This document shows positions 1 through 6,543 of a stretch of DNA of 13,216 nucleotides, one piece after another. The stretch lies in assembly GCA_013812265.1 (NCBI GenBank), contig JACCTQ010000262.1:1-13216 (forward strand). Reading direction: 5' to 3'. Source of the DNA: Actinomycetota bacterium (GTDB taxonomy: Bacteria; Actinomycetota; Thermoleophilia; Gaiellales; Gaiellaceae). The notes under the pieces are model-generated. The model worked only from the letters and a program-made list of their open reading frames with translations, had not been told where the DNA came from and ran no database searches. A program made the translations under genes and the position numbers. How positions within the stretch are numbered: position 1 is the first letter of the stretch; every line of letters begins with the position of its first letter.

Positions 1-150
1 GCCGCGCCCGGCGCCGATCTCGGCCGACACCTCCGCCTCCATCAACTCGCGGGCGACGATCGCCACCGCCTCCCGGACGAAGTCGCCCTGCTCACCGGCG
101 AGCACGTCGGCAACAACCTCCGCAACCATCATCCTCCCGTCTTCGGCCAT
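1..150 (-). CDS. IS256/mutator-family transposase, N-terminal fragment (runs off window)
   Basis: The first 50 codons of a leftward gene are present and the rest lies outside the window. The protein starts MAEDGRMMVAEVVADVLAGE and continues with FVREAVAIVARELMEAEVSAEIGAGRG, the usual N-terminus of actinobacterial IS256 (mutator) DDE transposases, where the ELMEAE..EIGAGRGE stretch is highly conserved. The ATG at 150 is chosen because it follows an AGAGGAG ribosome-binding sequence about 8 nt upstream and gives the family's usual start. The catalytic DDE residues are not in the window, so activity cannot be judged. The IS end lies just to the right, which places a mobile element at the left edge of the gene cluster. 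Family assignment rests on remembered conservation of the N-terminus. Confidence 0.85.
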   Translation of the reverse strand, partial: MAEDGRMMVAEVVADVLAGEQGDFVREAVAIVARELMEAEVSAEIGAGRG

Positions 151-268
151 CGTGGTGCTCCTCTCATCGATTCGTGGATGAACCGACGAGTCTGGAGCCC
201 GCGGTGGCCGGAACCATGCTCCGGCCCCTACACGGGCACCGTTACACCACTTCTACCGACATGACCCG
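1..268 (-). mobile_element. Partial IS256-family insertion sequence (5' end)
   Basis: The element consists of the transposase 5' end plus about 118 bp of leader. Near 241-268 the minus strand reads GGTCATGTCGGTAGAAGTGG followed by TGTAACGG, which resembles the terminal inverted repeat of this IS group. The boundary (about 265-270) is an estimate, because the other end and the target duplication are outside the window or not identifiable. Confidence 0.5.
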
Positions 269-271
269 GCT

Positions 272-544
272 TCAGTCGGCAAGGAGCAAGCGGGAGTTGT
301 TCATTATCGGCGTAAGAACGCAGCAAGCACTCCGGCGCTGACACACCACGGTTTCATGAGTCAGGCTGAGTCCTGCCGCGGGCGGAACGCCAGCGCGGGC
401 CACAGCAAGGATCTCGAGGTTGCGATCGTGGTCGAGTAGATCCGTACGCGCTTGGGGAAGTTCGCCGTTGCAGCGAGCACTCCCTTCGGACGAGTGGCCC
501 CTGTTGCCGCAAGCGGACGTTTCGTCAACCAGCAGCCTCAACAC
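272..544 (-). CDS. Doubtful 90-aa ORF behind the ImmA gene, possibly decayed
   Basis: This ORF starts with GTG at 544, overlaps the end of the XRE-ImmA gene by 20 nt, and stops about 4 nt beyond the estimated IS end. The start LRLLVDE and the later stretch DLLDHDRNLEILAVARAG loosely recall small PIN-like (DUF5615-type) toxins, which begin with a similar acidic strand. The residues between do not fit, so a frameshifted remnant is possible. No clear ribosome-binding site is visible. It may be the third gene of the operon, broken by the IS insertion, or simply non-coding. Apart from this ORF I see no other gene between 151 and 524. Confidence 0.25.
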   Translation of the reverse strand: MLRLLVDETSACGNRGHSSEGSARCNGELPQARTDLLDHDRNLEILAVARAGVPPAAGLSLTHETVVCQRRSACCVLTPIMNNSRLLLAD

Positions 545-1646
545 CGTCCGTCTCGGCCAACTCCAAGCGGGGTCGAGGCGAATCGCCGACGATTTCAGCG
601 ACGACCGCGATTGGCAGCCGTGCCTCTGAGGCCAGAGTCTCGACCGTCACGCCGCGTTCCCGCAACAGCTCGAGCGCCGCGTGCAGCATCGTTGGAGCTT
701 CAGGCACCCCAAGATCACCGGGTTCGTCCTGTCGCCAGCCCTCGCTCGACATGCGCGCCATCGCCCGCCTGTAGGACGACTCCCCAATGACGCCCAACGT
801 CCGCGAGCGATAGAGCAGCGCGCTGAGCGATACGCCCCAACGCATCTTGAGCTCCAACAGGTGGCGGAAATCGACTCGCCGCGGGAGCTGGTCATAGATG
901 TACTCCCGGGGCATGAGGAAGGCCGCCGCAAAGGCATCGGCCTGAGCCTCCAGGATCTTGTTTCCAGACTCGGCCTCGCTATGGAGCACAAGATGGCCGA
1001 GCTCGTGCGCGGCGTCGAACCGCGCGCGCGCCTTATCTTGCTTTTCGCGCCAGAGAACGATGATCGGACGTCCCTGAAGACAGGAGAACGCATCGACCTC
1101 GCGTCCTAGACCGCGCAGCTGGGTCACGACGGCGCCGTGCGCTTCGAGGAGGCGGACAACGTGCGCCACTGGACCGGGCGGCAGCCCCCAGGCGTCCCGG
1201 ACAGCGGTGGCGGCCTGCTCGATCGCCTCGCGCTCGGCTCCCAGAGGCAGTGACAGCTCAGGGATCGCCGGCTCCGGCAGCTCTACGTGCCGTTCGAGAA
1301 GGTGGACGACCTCCCAGACAAACATCGCGCGGGCCGCGGCCAGCGTTCGGTCGCGTTGGCGAGTCGACCGTAGGCTGCGAAAAAAAGCTGCTGCAGCATT
1401 CGCCTGCCGCAACGGGCGACCGTCCCGAGCGAAGTACTCGACGGGCATCCCCAGCGCGAGAGCGATCTTGGCCAACGTCACCGCGCTCGGGTTGGCCCGG
1501 CCGTGCTCGAACTGGCTGATTGCCGCCGCACTGACGCCGACGCGCTCGGCGAGCTCGTTCTTACGCAGGCCCGCCGCCTGGCGCGCCAGCCCGAGACGCT
1601 CGGAGTGGAACAGGGCAGCGGCGGCGCGGGCTCCGCCGGCGCTCAT
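525..1646 (-). CDS. XRE-family HTH regulator fused to ImmA/IrrE zinc metallopeptidase
   Basis: This 373-aa protein has two recognisable domains. Residues ~15-72 form a Cro/C1-type helix-turn-helix (GLRKNELAERVGVSAAAISQ, then FEHGRANPS). Residues ~150-290 form an ImmA/IrrE peptidase with the zinc motif HELGH at 214-218 (context FDAAHELGHLVLH). A probable third ligand is E233, three residues before ADAFAAAFLMP, a hallmark stretch of the family. Such proteins bind DNA through the HTH and cleave a repressor or antitoxin when triggered; IrrE of Deinococcus and ImmA of ICEBs1 are the known examples. Fused single-chain forms are common in mobile DNA and toxin-antitoxin-like loci. The start overlaps the stop of the upstream 223-aa gene by 4 nt (ATGA), so the two are translationally coupled. 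Substrate and trigger are unknown. Confidence 0.93.
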   Translation of the reverse strand: MSAGGARAAAALFHSERLGLARQAAGLRKNELAERVGVSAAAISQFEHGRANPSAVTLAKIALALGMPVEYFARDGRPLRQANAAAAFFRSLRSTRQRDRTLAAARAMFVWEVVHLLERHVELPEPAIPELSLPLGAEREAIEQAATAVRDAWGLPPGPVAHVVRLLEAHGAVVTQLRGLGREVDAFSCLQGRPIIVLWREKQDKARARFDAAHELGHLVLHSEAESGNKILEAQADAFAAAFLMPREYIYDQLPRRVDFRHLLELKMRWGVSLSALLYRSRTLGVIGESSYRRAMARMSSEGWRQDEPGDLGVPEAPTMLHAALELLRERGVTVETLASEARLPIAVVAEIVGDSPRPRLELAETDGVEAAG

Positions 1647-2314
1647 CCCGGCTCCTCGGCCTGCTCAGAATCCTCGGTCTCGCGCAGCGAAAGCAGCGGC
1701 GTCGGCAGCGGCTGCTCGCGGTAGTTCGGAACCTCGACTTTCGGGCGGATGAACTCACCTGTCTCGCTGACCTCACCTCGGTAAACGATCTCGTGCCAGT
1801 GCCACGGTTCGCCAACGACACCCAGGTCTTGCGGCGCGCCCACGGCCACCGCTCGCAGGCCGACGGCGTCTCCCTCGTGGACCAAGACGATGTGCCGAAG
1901 CTCGCTGCGGCGCGCCTCCGTCCAGAGCGTCATCTGCGCGATGTTCTCGAATACGACCTGCGGTTTGGTCTGCCCGTTGTCGAACCGGACCGCGGTCGTA
2001 TCATCGCCGGACCAGAAGTGGAGGACAAAATCGGAGACGATCACCTGGAGCGAGCCGCGCGGCCATGAAACGTCAACGCCGTCGAGCTCGCTCAGGCGCT
2101 CGTCCATCAGGTTCCACCAGTTGCGCCAGTTTCGGACGGCCAACGACATGGCGTCGTCGCCGGAATCCGGCTCGTGCTGGCTGCGGTTGCGATCGGAGAC
2201 GTCGACGAGGATCCCGACGGCATGCGCCAGGACTTTGATCACGCGCTCCGGGAGGCGTTCGCGCAGCCGCTCGGTGGCCTCCGGGCGTAACGGGGTCAAA
2301 GAGAGAGTCGTCAT
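1643..2314 (-). CDS. Unrecognised 223-aa protein, operon partner of XRE-ImmA
   Basis: I do not recognise the family. The protein is soluble, with no signal peptide or membrane segment. An N-terminal segment with several Arg and Glu residues (~12-40) is followed by a Trp-rich stretch (WRNWWNLMDERLSELDG, ~62-79) and alternating beta-type segments (LQVIVSDFVLHFWSGDDTTA; HIVLVHEGDAVGLRAVAVG). The C-terminal 25 residues are rich in Pro and Glu and probably disordered. It is the first gene of the operon and overlaps the XRE-ImmA gene by ATGA. By analogy with toxin-antitoxin or repressor-protease pairs it could be the cleaved partner or a toxin, but nothing in the sequence proves this. The start is the ATG at 2314, which lacks a Shine-Dalgarno site but has a well-placed -10 element that would give a leaderless mRNA. 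Confidence 0.75.
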   Translation of the reverse strand: MTTLSLTPLRPEATERLRERLPERVIKVLAHAVGILVDVSDRNRSQHEPDSGDDAMSLAVRNWRNWWNLMDERLSELDGVDVSWPRGSLQVIVSDFVLHFWSGDDTTAVRFDNGQTKPQVVFENIAQMTLWTEARRSELRHIVLVHEGDAVGLRAVAVGAPQDLGVVGEPWHWHEIVYRGEVSETGEFIRPKVEVPNYREQPLPTPLLSLRETEDSEQAEEPG

Positions 2315-2320
2315 GCCAGG

Positions 2321-2326
2321 ATTAAA
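2321..2326 (-). promoter_or_regulatory. Candidate -10 element, leaderless transcript
   Basis: The minus strand reads TTTAAT (5 of 6 to TATAAT), ending 6 nt before the ATG at 2314, so transcription would start at or next to the A of the start codon. The gene has no Shine-Dalgarno sequence, which fits leaderless expression as is common in Actinobacteria. I see no convincing -35. Confidence 0.4.
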
Positions 2327-2384
2327 CGGTGGCGATCGGACGGCGCCCGAAACGTAAGTAGCCGATGAAGATCCGACTCGGCTG

Positions 2385-2398
2385 CGAACATACGTTCG
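2385..2398 (+). promoter_or_regulatory. LexA (SOS) box, CGAACATACGTTCG
   Basis: The palindrome CGAAC-ATAC-GTTCG fits the Gram-positive/actinobacterial LexA consensus CGAACRNRYGTTCG at every defined position, and one further pair (G/C) extends the dyad to 2384-2399. It lies in the divergent intergenic region, 37-70 nt upstream of the possible helicase starts (2436 or 2469) and about 70 nt upstream of the ImmA operon start. TACGTT inside it (2392-2397) could serve as the helicase -10. LexA binding would then block that promoter until DNA damage. Control of the leftward operon is less likely from the distance but not excluded. Confidence 0.75.
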
Positions 2399-2435
2399 CC
2401 GACTTCAGGCCCGACCCTGAACCTGCCCGACTTCA

Positions 2436-3773
2436 ATGTCTCCTTATCCGTCTGCGACCATGCGCCGCATGGCTCTTCCGATCCCGATCGGCCGTCAGAG
2501 AGACGTCCTTGAGCTGCCGATAGAGGGGAACTACGCGGTGCTGGGCACAGCTGGGAGCGGCAAGACGACGCTCGCCATTCTCCGCGCGGCATACCTCGCC
2601 GACCGGCAGACCGATCATGCCGGGCGGACCCTTCTCGTCACGTTTAACAACGCCCTCGTCAAGTACCTCAGGCACCTCGGCCAGAGCGAGCTGCACGGTG
2701 TAAGTGTCGAGACGTATCACCTCTTCGCTCGCGGCTATCTGAGCCATCGCGGCCAGCTCGGCCGGAGCGACATCTGCGGCGACCGGAACGCCCGGCGCGC
2801 TCTCATCACGCAGGCGGTGACCGCCGTCGCATCGCAGTATCAGCCGAACGGGTTTTTCGAACGACCACTGGACTTCTTCTCGGAGGAGCTGCGCTGGCTC
2901 GCGCAATATGGGATCCGCACACAGGAGCAGTACGAAGCGGCCGAGCGTGTCGGACGCACGACCACGCGAGTGCAGCCGGGCTTCCGACCGGTGGTTTGGG
3001 AGATCCATGAGGAGTACCGTCGTCTGCGCGAGGCGAAGGGCTGGCGCTACGACTGGGACGACATCGCGGCAGCCGCCGCGACCGCCTTCCAGGAGGACGC
3101 CGAGGAAAGGCTGTACCGCCACGTCGTCATCGACGAGGGCCAGGACTTCTCGCCGGAGATGTTGCGCTCGCTCGCCAGGGCGGTCGCTTCTGGCGGCAGC
3201 CTGACTTTCTTCGGCGATGTCGCGCAGCAGATCTACGGGCAGCGGCTGTCGTGGCGGAGTGCCGGCATCAACTTGTCGGCGCCCGTGATCGAGTTCACCG
3301 AGAATTACCGCAACACACGTGAGATCGCTCGACTCGCCCTCGCCATCTCGCGCATGCCGTTCTTCGTCGGCGACCCCGACCTCGTCGAGCCGAACGAGCC
3401 GGCGGCAGAAGGATTGCCGCGTCGGGTCCCCGATCGCCCACCCAAGGTAAGCGCGGACATCGCCGGGAACACGAGCCGCGACGAGCTCGTCTCGCTTCGC
3501 GTGGGCACCGAGCATCGCGGCGAACTGCTCGTAGTCAACGAACGACGCGTCTCGCTCGCCAAACGAATGAACAAGCATCACAGCGTGCGAGGCACCGAAG
3601 CGCCGCGCCTCGATGAGCGCGGAGACGGTTCGGTGCACGAGCTGATAGCGGGCGTCGGCTACGTCTTCGACAGCCAGTCCGAGATTCGAGCTGAGGAACG
3701 CGAGCCGCTGCCGCTTGCCCTCGCTCGGCGGGATGTCGGGCTCGCCCTCGACCGGCGAGCGCGTCGGTGCTAA
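2436..3773 (+). CDS. Superfamily I (UvrD/Rep-like) DNA helicase, C-terminal half replaced
   Basis: This ORF encodes the N-terminal half of an ATP-dependent SF1 helicase. Motif I/Walker A is GTAGSGKT (37-44), Walker B is VVIDEGQD (230-237), motif III is FFGDVAQQIYGQR (258-270), and motif IV-like ENYRNTREIA follows (289-298). VSVETYHLFARGYL (~89-102) and GWRYDWDDI (~202-210) are also typical. Family similarity stops at about residue 326 (base ~3414). The remaining ~119 codons are the antisense of the neighbouring DUF6946 gene, so motifs V and VI and the second RecA domain are missing. Unwinding activity is therefore unlikely, though nucleotide binding could persist. The start may be ATG 2436 or, more like the family, ATG 2469 (MALPIPIGRQRDVLELP); neither has a clear ribosome-binding site. 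A LexA box lies just upstream. Confidence 0.85.
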   Translation: MSPYPSATMRRMALPIPIGRQRDVLELPIEGNYAVLGTAGSGKTTLAILRAAYLADRQTDHAGRTLLVTFNNALVKYLRHLGQSELHGVSVETYHLFARGYLSHRGQLGRSDICGDRNARRALITQAVTAVASQYQPNGFFERPLDFFSEELRWLAQYGIRTQEQYEAAERVGRTTTRVQPGFRPVVWEIHEEYRRLREAKGWRYDWDDIAAAAATAFQEDAEERLYRHVVIDEGQDFSPEMLRSLARAVASGGSLTFFGDVAQQIYGQRLSWRSAGINLSAPVIEFTENYRNTREIARLALAISRMPFFVGDPDLVEPNEPAAEGLPRRVPDRPPKVSADIAGNTSRDELVSLRVGTEHRGELLVVNERRVSLAKRMNKHHSVRGTEAPRLDERGDGSVHELIAGVGYVFDSQSEIRAEEREPLPLALARRDVGLALDRRARRC

Positions 3774-4124
3774 CCACTCCCGAACGAGCGGCCCGAACGG
3801 CTCGGCGACTTTCCCCTCGACGGCGATCGCCGCGAGCCCGTCCTTCGCGCGTGCGAGCACGAATAGGTCGGTCTGCGACGCGCGTCGGCCGCCGGGCAGC
3901 GGGACGCGGTACTCCGGGATGCCGAGCAGCATTTCGAGTCCGTGAAGCTCCTGGAAGGGCGAGCCGTCGAAGAGGGCCTGGACGGAGGGCGGGAAGCCAT
4001 CGGACGCCTCCCAGCAGGTTGCGAGCGCCTTCGCCGAATAACCGGTCCGCCAGTGCTTCTCCGGCTCGGCGAGGAAGCGCTGCCAGTCTTCAGCACCGCC
4101 CGACGGAATCAGGATCTTCGACAC
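3414..4124 (-). CDS. DUF6946-like protein, nuclease-like ExK motif, stop codon lost
   Basis: The roughly 237 family-like residues run from SKILIPSGGAEDWQRFLAEP to YLGWAIGDPTRQ and match DUF6946-type proteins as I remember them (HWRTGYSAKALA..CWE; ASQTDLFVLAR; AVEGKVAEPFG; YQLVHRTVSALIEARRFGA; AVMLVHSF). D86 in SQTDLF and E103-G-K105 after a hydrophobic strand resemble the D...ExK core of PD-(D/E)XK nucleases; this is inference. The GTG start at 4124 is supported by AAGGAGG about 5 nt upstream. It overlaps the preceding gene by 35 nt and is last in the operon. At about 3414 the frame enters the antisense of the helicase without a stop and stays open to 2433, so a protein of 563 aa with a ~326-aa nonsense tail would be made. 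Confidence 0.72.
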
Positions 4125-4986
4125 GCCGACCTCCTTCCCCGCCCCTTGGCGGAAGCTCCGCGTACGTCCCGAGTGACAGTCCTGCCGATTCGACTTGGCG
4201 GACGACCTGCTTCCAGAGCTCGCTCATCTCCGCGAGGCTCAGATCGCGCGCGATCTTCTTCCCTTGCGTGAGGTGCGAGGTGATGAAGCCCGGAATGTTG
4301 ATCTCCGGACGGGCGAAGCCGCGGCTTGTCTCGTCGTACGGTCGGCAGGGAAAGAAGCTGAACATCTCGCCGACCGGGCGGTCGGGCGTCGCGCCGAAGT
4401 AGAGGCGGTGACTCTGCACCTCGGGGACCGCGCCGCGATACCACGGCTCGAGCGTGACCCTCGAGTAGGTGGTCGAGACCTCTCCGTCGACTGTCTCCTG
4501 CCAATCGCCCGGGGTGTGGTCGAGGTAGTCGCTGACGACGAGGACGGTGTCCACGACGAAGCGAGACTTCTCACGGCAGGAGCCGAACAGGACGAGCGAG
4601 CCGGGGGCGAGGAAGCGCAGCTGCGTCGGCCCGCGTCGCGTGTGTTGCAGACAGCCCGTGTAGTGAAACCGCTCGCCGAACACGAACGGGTCGGTGTTCT
4701 GGCGCCAGGCGCCGTTACGGTGCTCGACGAAGAACGGCTCGTAGAGGAAGTGCGGACCGTCAGGAGCGCGGTCGGTATACCGGGCGACGACCTTCGACTC
4801 CGGCTCCCACTCGCCCCAAAAGAGGATCTCGCCGTCCCTGAGGTCGCCGTCCTCGATGTAGCGGCCGGGGCTCTTCAGGAACTTGCGCCGGTGCGCGTCC
4901 CGGTTCCAGAACTTGGGATCGCCCTGATCGGGCCAATGCTCGCCGCCCGGGTGGATGAACTGCACGAAGCAGCGGCGCTCACGCAT
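4090..4986 (-). CDS. Unrecognised 298-aa protein with HPGGEH motif
   Basis: I cannot assign a characterised family. Conspicuous stretches that look conserved are FVQFIHPGGEH (7-17), FWNRDAHRRKFLKSPGRY (26-43), LFWGEWEPES (55-64), NTDPFVFGERFHYTGCLQHT (97-116), SLVLFGSC (130-137), VDTVLVVSDY (145-154), RLYFGATPD (194-202) and FSFFPCRP (209-216). The many His, Cys, Trp and Asp residues suggest a soluble enzyme; no signal peptide or membrane segment is present. It begins 8 nt inside the end of the UDG-fold-like gene and overlaps the DUF6946 gene by 35 nt, so it is part of one transcript with two nuclease-like genes. A nucleic-acid-modifying or sensing role is possible from context alone. Confidence 0.8.
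   Translation of the reverse strand: MRERRCFVQFIHPGGEHWPDQGDPKFWNRDAHRRKFLKSPGRYIEDGDLRDGEILFWGEWEPESKVVARYTDRAPDGPHFLYEPFFVEHRNGAWRQNTDPFVFGERFHYTGCLQHTRRGPTQLRFLAPGSLVLFGSCREKSRFVVDTVLVVSDYLDHTPGDWQETVDGEVSTTYSRVTLEPWYRGAVPEVQSHRLYFGATPDRPVGEMFSFFPCRPYDETSRGFARPEINIPGFITSHLTQGKKIARDLSLAEMSELWKQVVRQVESAGLSLGTYAELPPRGGEGGRRVEDPDSVGRC
4130..4137 (-). promoter_or_regulatory. Ribosome-binding site of the DUF6946-like gene
   Basis: The minus strand reads GGAAGGAGGTC, with GGAGG 5 nt before the GTG at 4124. This near-perfect Shine-Dalgarno sequence lies inside the end of the upstream gene and fixes GTG 4124 as the start. Confidence 0.65.
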
Positions 4987-5743
4987 CGATCAGCTCCAGG
5001 ACGCGGGCGCCGATTCGCCGCTTCTCGACCCCGGAGATCGAGCCGAAGGGCGTCTGCGACGCTTGCCCGAAAACGAACAGCGGCGCCTTTCCGGATGCAA
5101 GCGCGTGGCGGAACGCTTCGATGCGGTAGGGCCGAACCCGCCCGGGCCCGTCGACGGTGTCGATCACGGAAGCGGGCTCGATGAGCGGGAGCGCGATCTT
5201 GCCAAGCCGCCGGCGGGCGATCGAGATAAAGACGACGTCCGGCTGGAGCGCCTCGACGAGCTCGTGCCACAGCCGCCCGCCCGCAGGCTCGAGGAGCGCC
5301 TGCTCCTGTCGATCGAGGCGTGACCAAGTCGGGTCGGTTGCGAGCGGCGAGCAGAGGTCAGTGTGTAGAGCCACCGACGCTGCCTGGTCGTAGTAGCTCG
5401 CGCCGAGCCCTCGGAGGAGCGGCTCGAATGAGGGGTTGAACCAGCCCGTGTACGGCGCGGTCCGGAAGTAGGCGTCGAGCGAGGCGAGGTACCGATCTGG
5501 ATCGCGGACGCTCGTGCCTTCAGCGGCTGGAAAGCGTAGGAACGGCGCGCGGCGCGGGAACTCTTCGCGTGACGGATTGAGCCCAACCGTGATGGTTCGG
5601 AGCGGCGATGAGGCGAAGGCCTTGCTATCGCCGAAGAAGAGGATCGGGATCGACGGTCGGACGAGATGGTGTACAGACTCGCGCTCGGCACGCTCGTGCT
5701 GGTCCCACGCATCGTGCGCGAGTTCACGAAAGCGCTCCCTCAC
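4979..5743 (-). CDS. Possible uracil-DNA-glycosylase-fold protein
   Basis: This 254-aa protein contains ITVGLNPSREEFP (51-63), resembling motif 1 of UDG/MUG-type glycosylases (G-x-N-P-G/S after a hydrophobic strand). It also contains YTGWFNPSFEPLL (98-110), ALHTDLCSPLATDPTW (125-140), a strand PDVVFISIARRRL (168-180) and a C-terminal FVFGQASQTPFG (223-234), where family members carry their second catalytic loop. The order of strands and loops suits the UDG fold, but the motifs are divergent and the activity is inference. It starts at a GTG whose GTGA overlaps the stop of the upstream nuclease gene by 4 nt, and its end overlaps the next gene by 8 nt, so it is the second gene of a four-gene operon. 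Confidence 0.7.
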   Translation of the reverse strand: MRERFRELAHDAWDQHERAERESVHHLVRPSIPILFFGDSKAFASSPLRTITVGLNPSREEFPRRAPFLRFPAAEGTSVRDPDRYLASLDAYFRTAPYTGWFNPSFEPLLRGLGASYYDQAASVALHTDLCSPLATDPTWSRLDRQEQALLEPAGGRLWHELVEALQPDVVFISIARRRLGKIALPLIEPASVIDTVDGPGRVRPYRIEAFRHALASGKAPLFVFGQASQTPFGSISGVEKRRIGARVLELIDA

Positions 5744-6443
5744 GACCCGAACAGCTCTTCGACGTCGCCGCCCTCATTGACGAGGAAGACGCGGACGCCG
5801 AGACGTCGCAGTGCCCACTCGCTTCGCGCGATGAGGTCTCGGAAGCGCGGCATATCCGGGAAGGCGATCGTGACCTCGGCACGCTCCTCCGCGCCGCCCA
5901 CCAGCACAGCTGTGAGCAGCGCCTGCGCGAACCAGTGCCGTGCCTGAGTGGTTGGTTGGCGCCGTCGGCTTCGGCTGCCCCGCACGCTCCCCGCGGGCGT
6001 AGACCGTGCCTGGATAGCCCTTCACCTCGACAGCGAGGCGCCGGCCCCCTTCGTCGCCAAGAGGTCGATCCCGCGTTGGCGCGAGGCGGTGTCGGCGGCG
6101 CTCTCGATTGTCCACCCTGCCACGACGAGAAAGCGCGCCACGTTCGCCTGGACATTTCCCTCCCAGTACCAGGGCGCGGCCGGGTCGCCCGCCTGCTCGA
6201 CCAGCTGCTCGTCCTTCGTCGGACGCGCGTCGAGGAGGCGGATCCCGTCGGATGTCCGTTCGAACTGCTCAGGGTGCTTGCTCACGCGCGCGTGGACCTG
6301 TGCCGCCTCGACCGCGAAGCCGTCCCGCTTGCGATAGCGACCGCCGAAGTGACAGCAGCGGCAATCGCGTGCGCGCTCATCGGCCCACCGCCGTTTAGCC
6401 AGAGCGCGTGCGCGATCTCCGTATGAAGCGTGGGCCTCCTCAC
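5740..6443 (-). pseudogene. Winged-helix + PD-(D/E)XK endonuclease gene with three frameshifts
   Basis: Pieces of one protein lie in successive minus-strand frames. From a GTG at 6443: RRPTLHTEIAHALWLNGGGP and MSAHAIAAAVTSA. After a shift near 6347: GRYRKRDGFAVEAAQVHARV, HPEQFERTSDGIRLL and QANVARFLVVAGWTIESAAD up to GIDLLATKG. After a shift near 6048, in a run of five Gs: GRRLAVEVKGYPGTVYARGE. After a shift near 5950: QARHWFAQALLTAVLVGG to VEELFGS and the stop at 5740. The N-terminus looks like a HARE-HTH-like winged helix. The C-terminus carries GID...VEVKG, the D-(n)-ExK core of PD-(D/E)XK nucleases. It heads the leftward operon, its stop overlapping the next gene by GTGA. The shifts may be real decay or sequencing errors. 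Confidence 0.75.
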
Positions 6444-6543
6444 GACACGAGCCGTAGCCTGCCACGGCTGGGCGCCGCTACACCTCGCATTCGGTGCAGA
6501 AGCACATCTCCTGGCACGGGCCAGGCGCCGTGATACTGCGCTC
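6444..6543. other. Divergent intergenic region
   Basis: This 100-bp stretch separates the starts of the leftward nuclease operon (GTG 6443) and the rightward DUF6998-like gene (GTG 6544), so promoters for both should be here. I see a short AGCCGT/ACGGCT hairpin (6450-6469) but no clear -10/-35 pair, ribosome-binding site or LexA box. Confidence 0.4.

Noticed and set aside
2433..3413. C-terminal ~326 residues of the 563-aa leftward frame
   Set aside because: It is the exact antisense of the helicase motifs; only the part above about 3414 resembles DUF6946.
4195..5184. 329-aa plus-strand ORF
   Set aside because: Arg/Ala/Glu/Val-rich antisense shadow of the HPGGEH and UDG-like genes, which have better protein composition and overlapping starts and stops.
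5746..5759. LexA-like sequence CGAACAGCTCTTCG
   Set aside because: Mismatches in the right half-site and in the spacer, and it lies inside coding sequence at the end of the nuclease gene.
5608..6426. 272-aa plus-strand ORF
   Set aside because: Antisense of the frameshifted winged-helix nuclease; it stays open only because of GC-rich codon bias.
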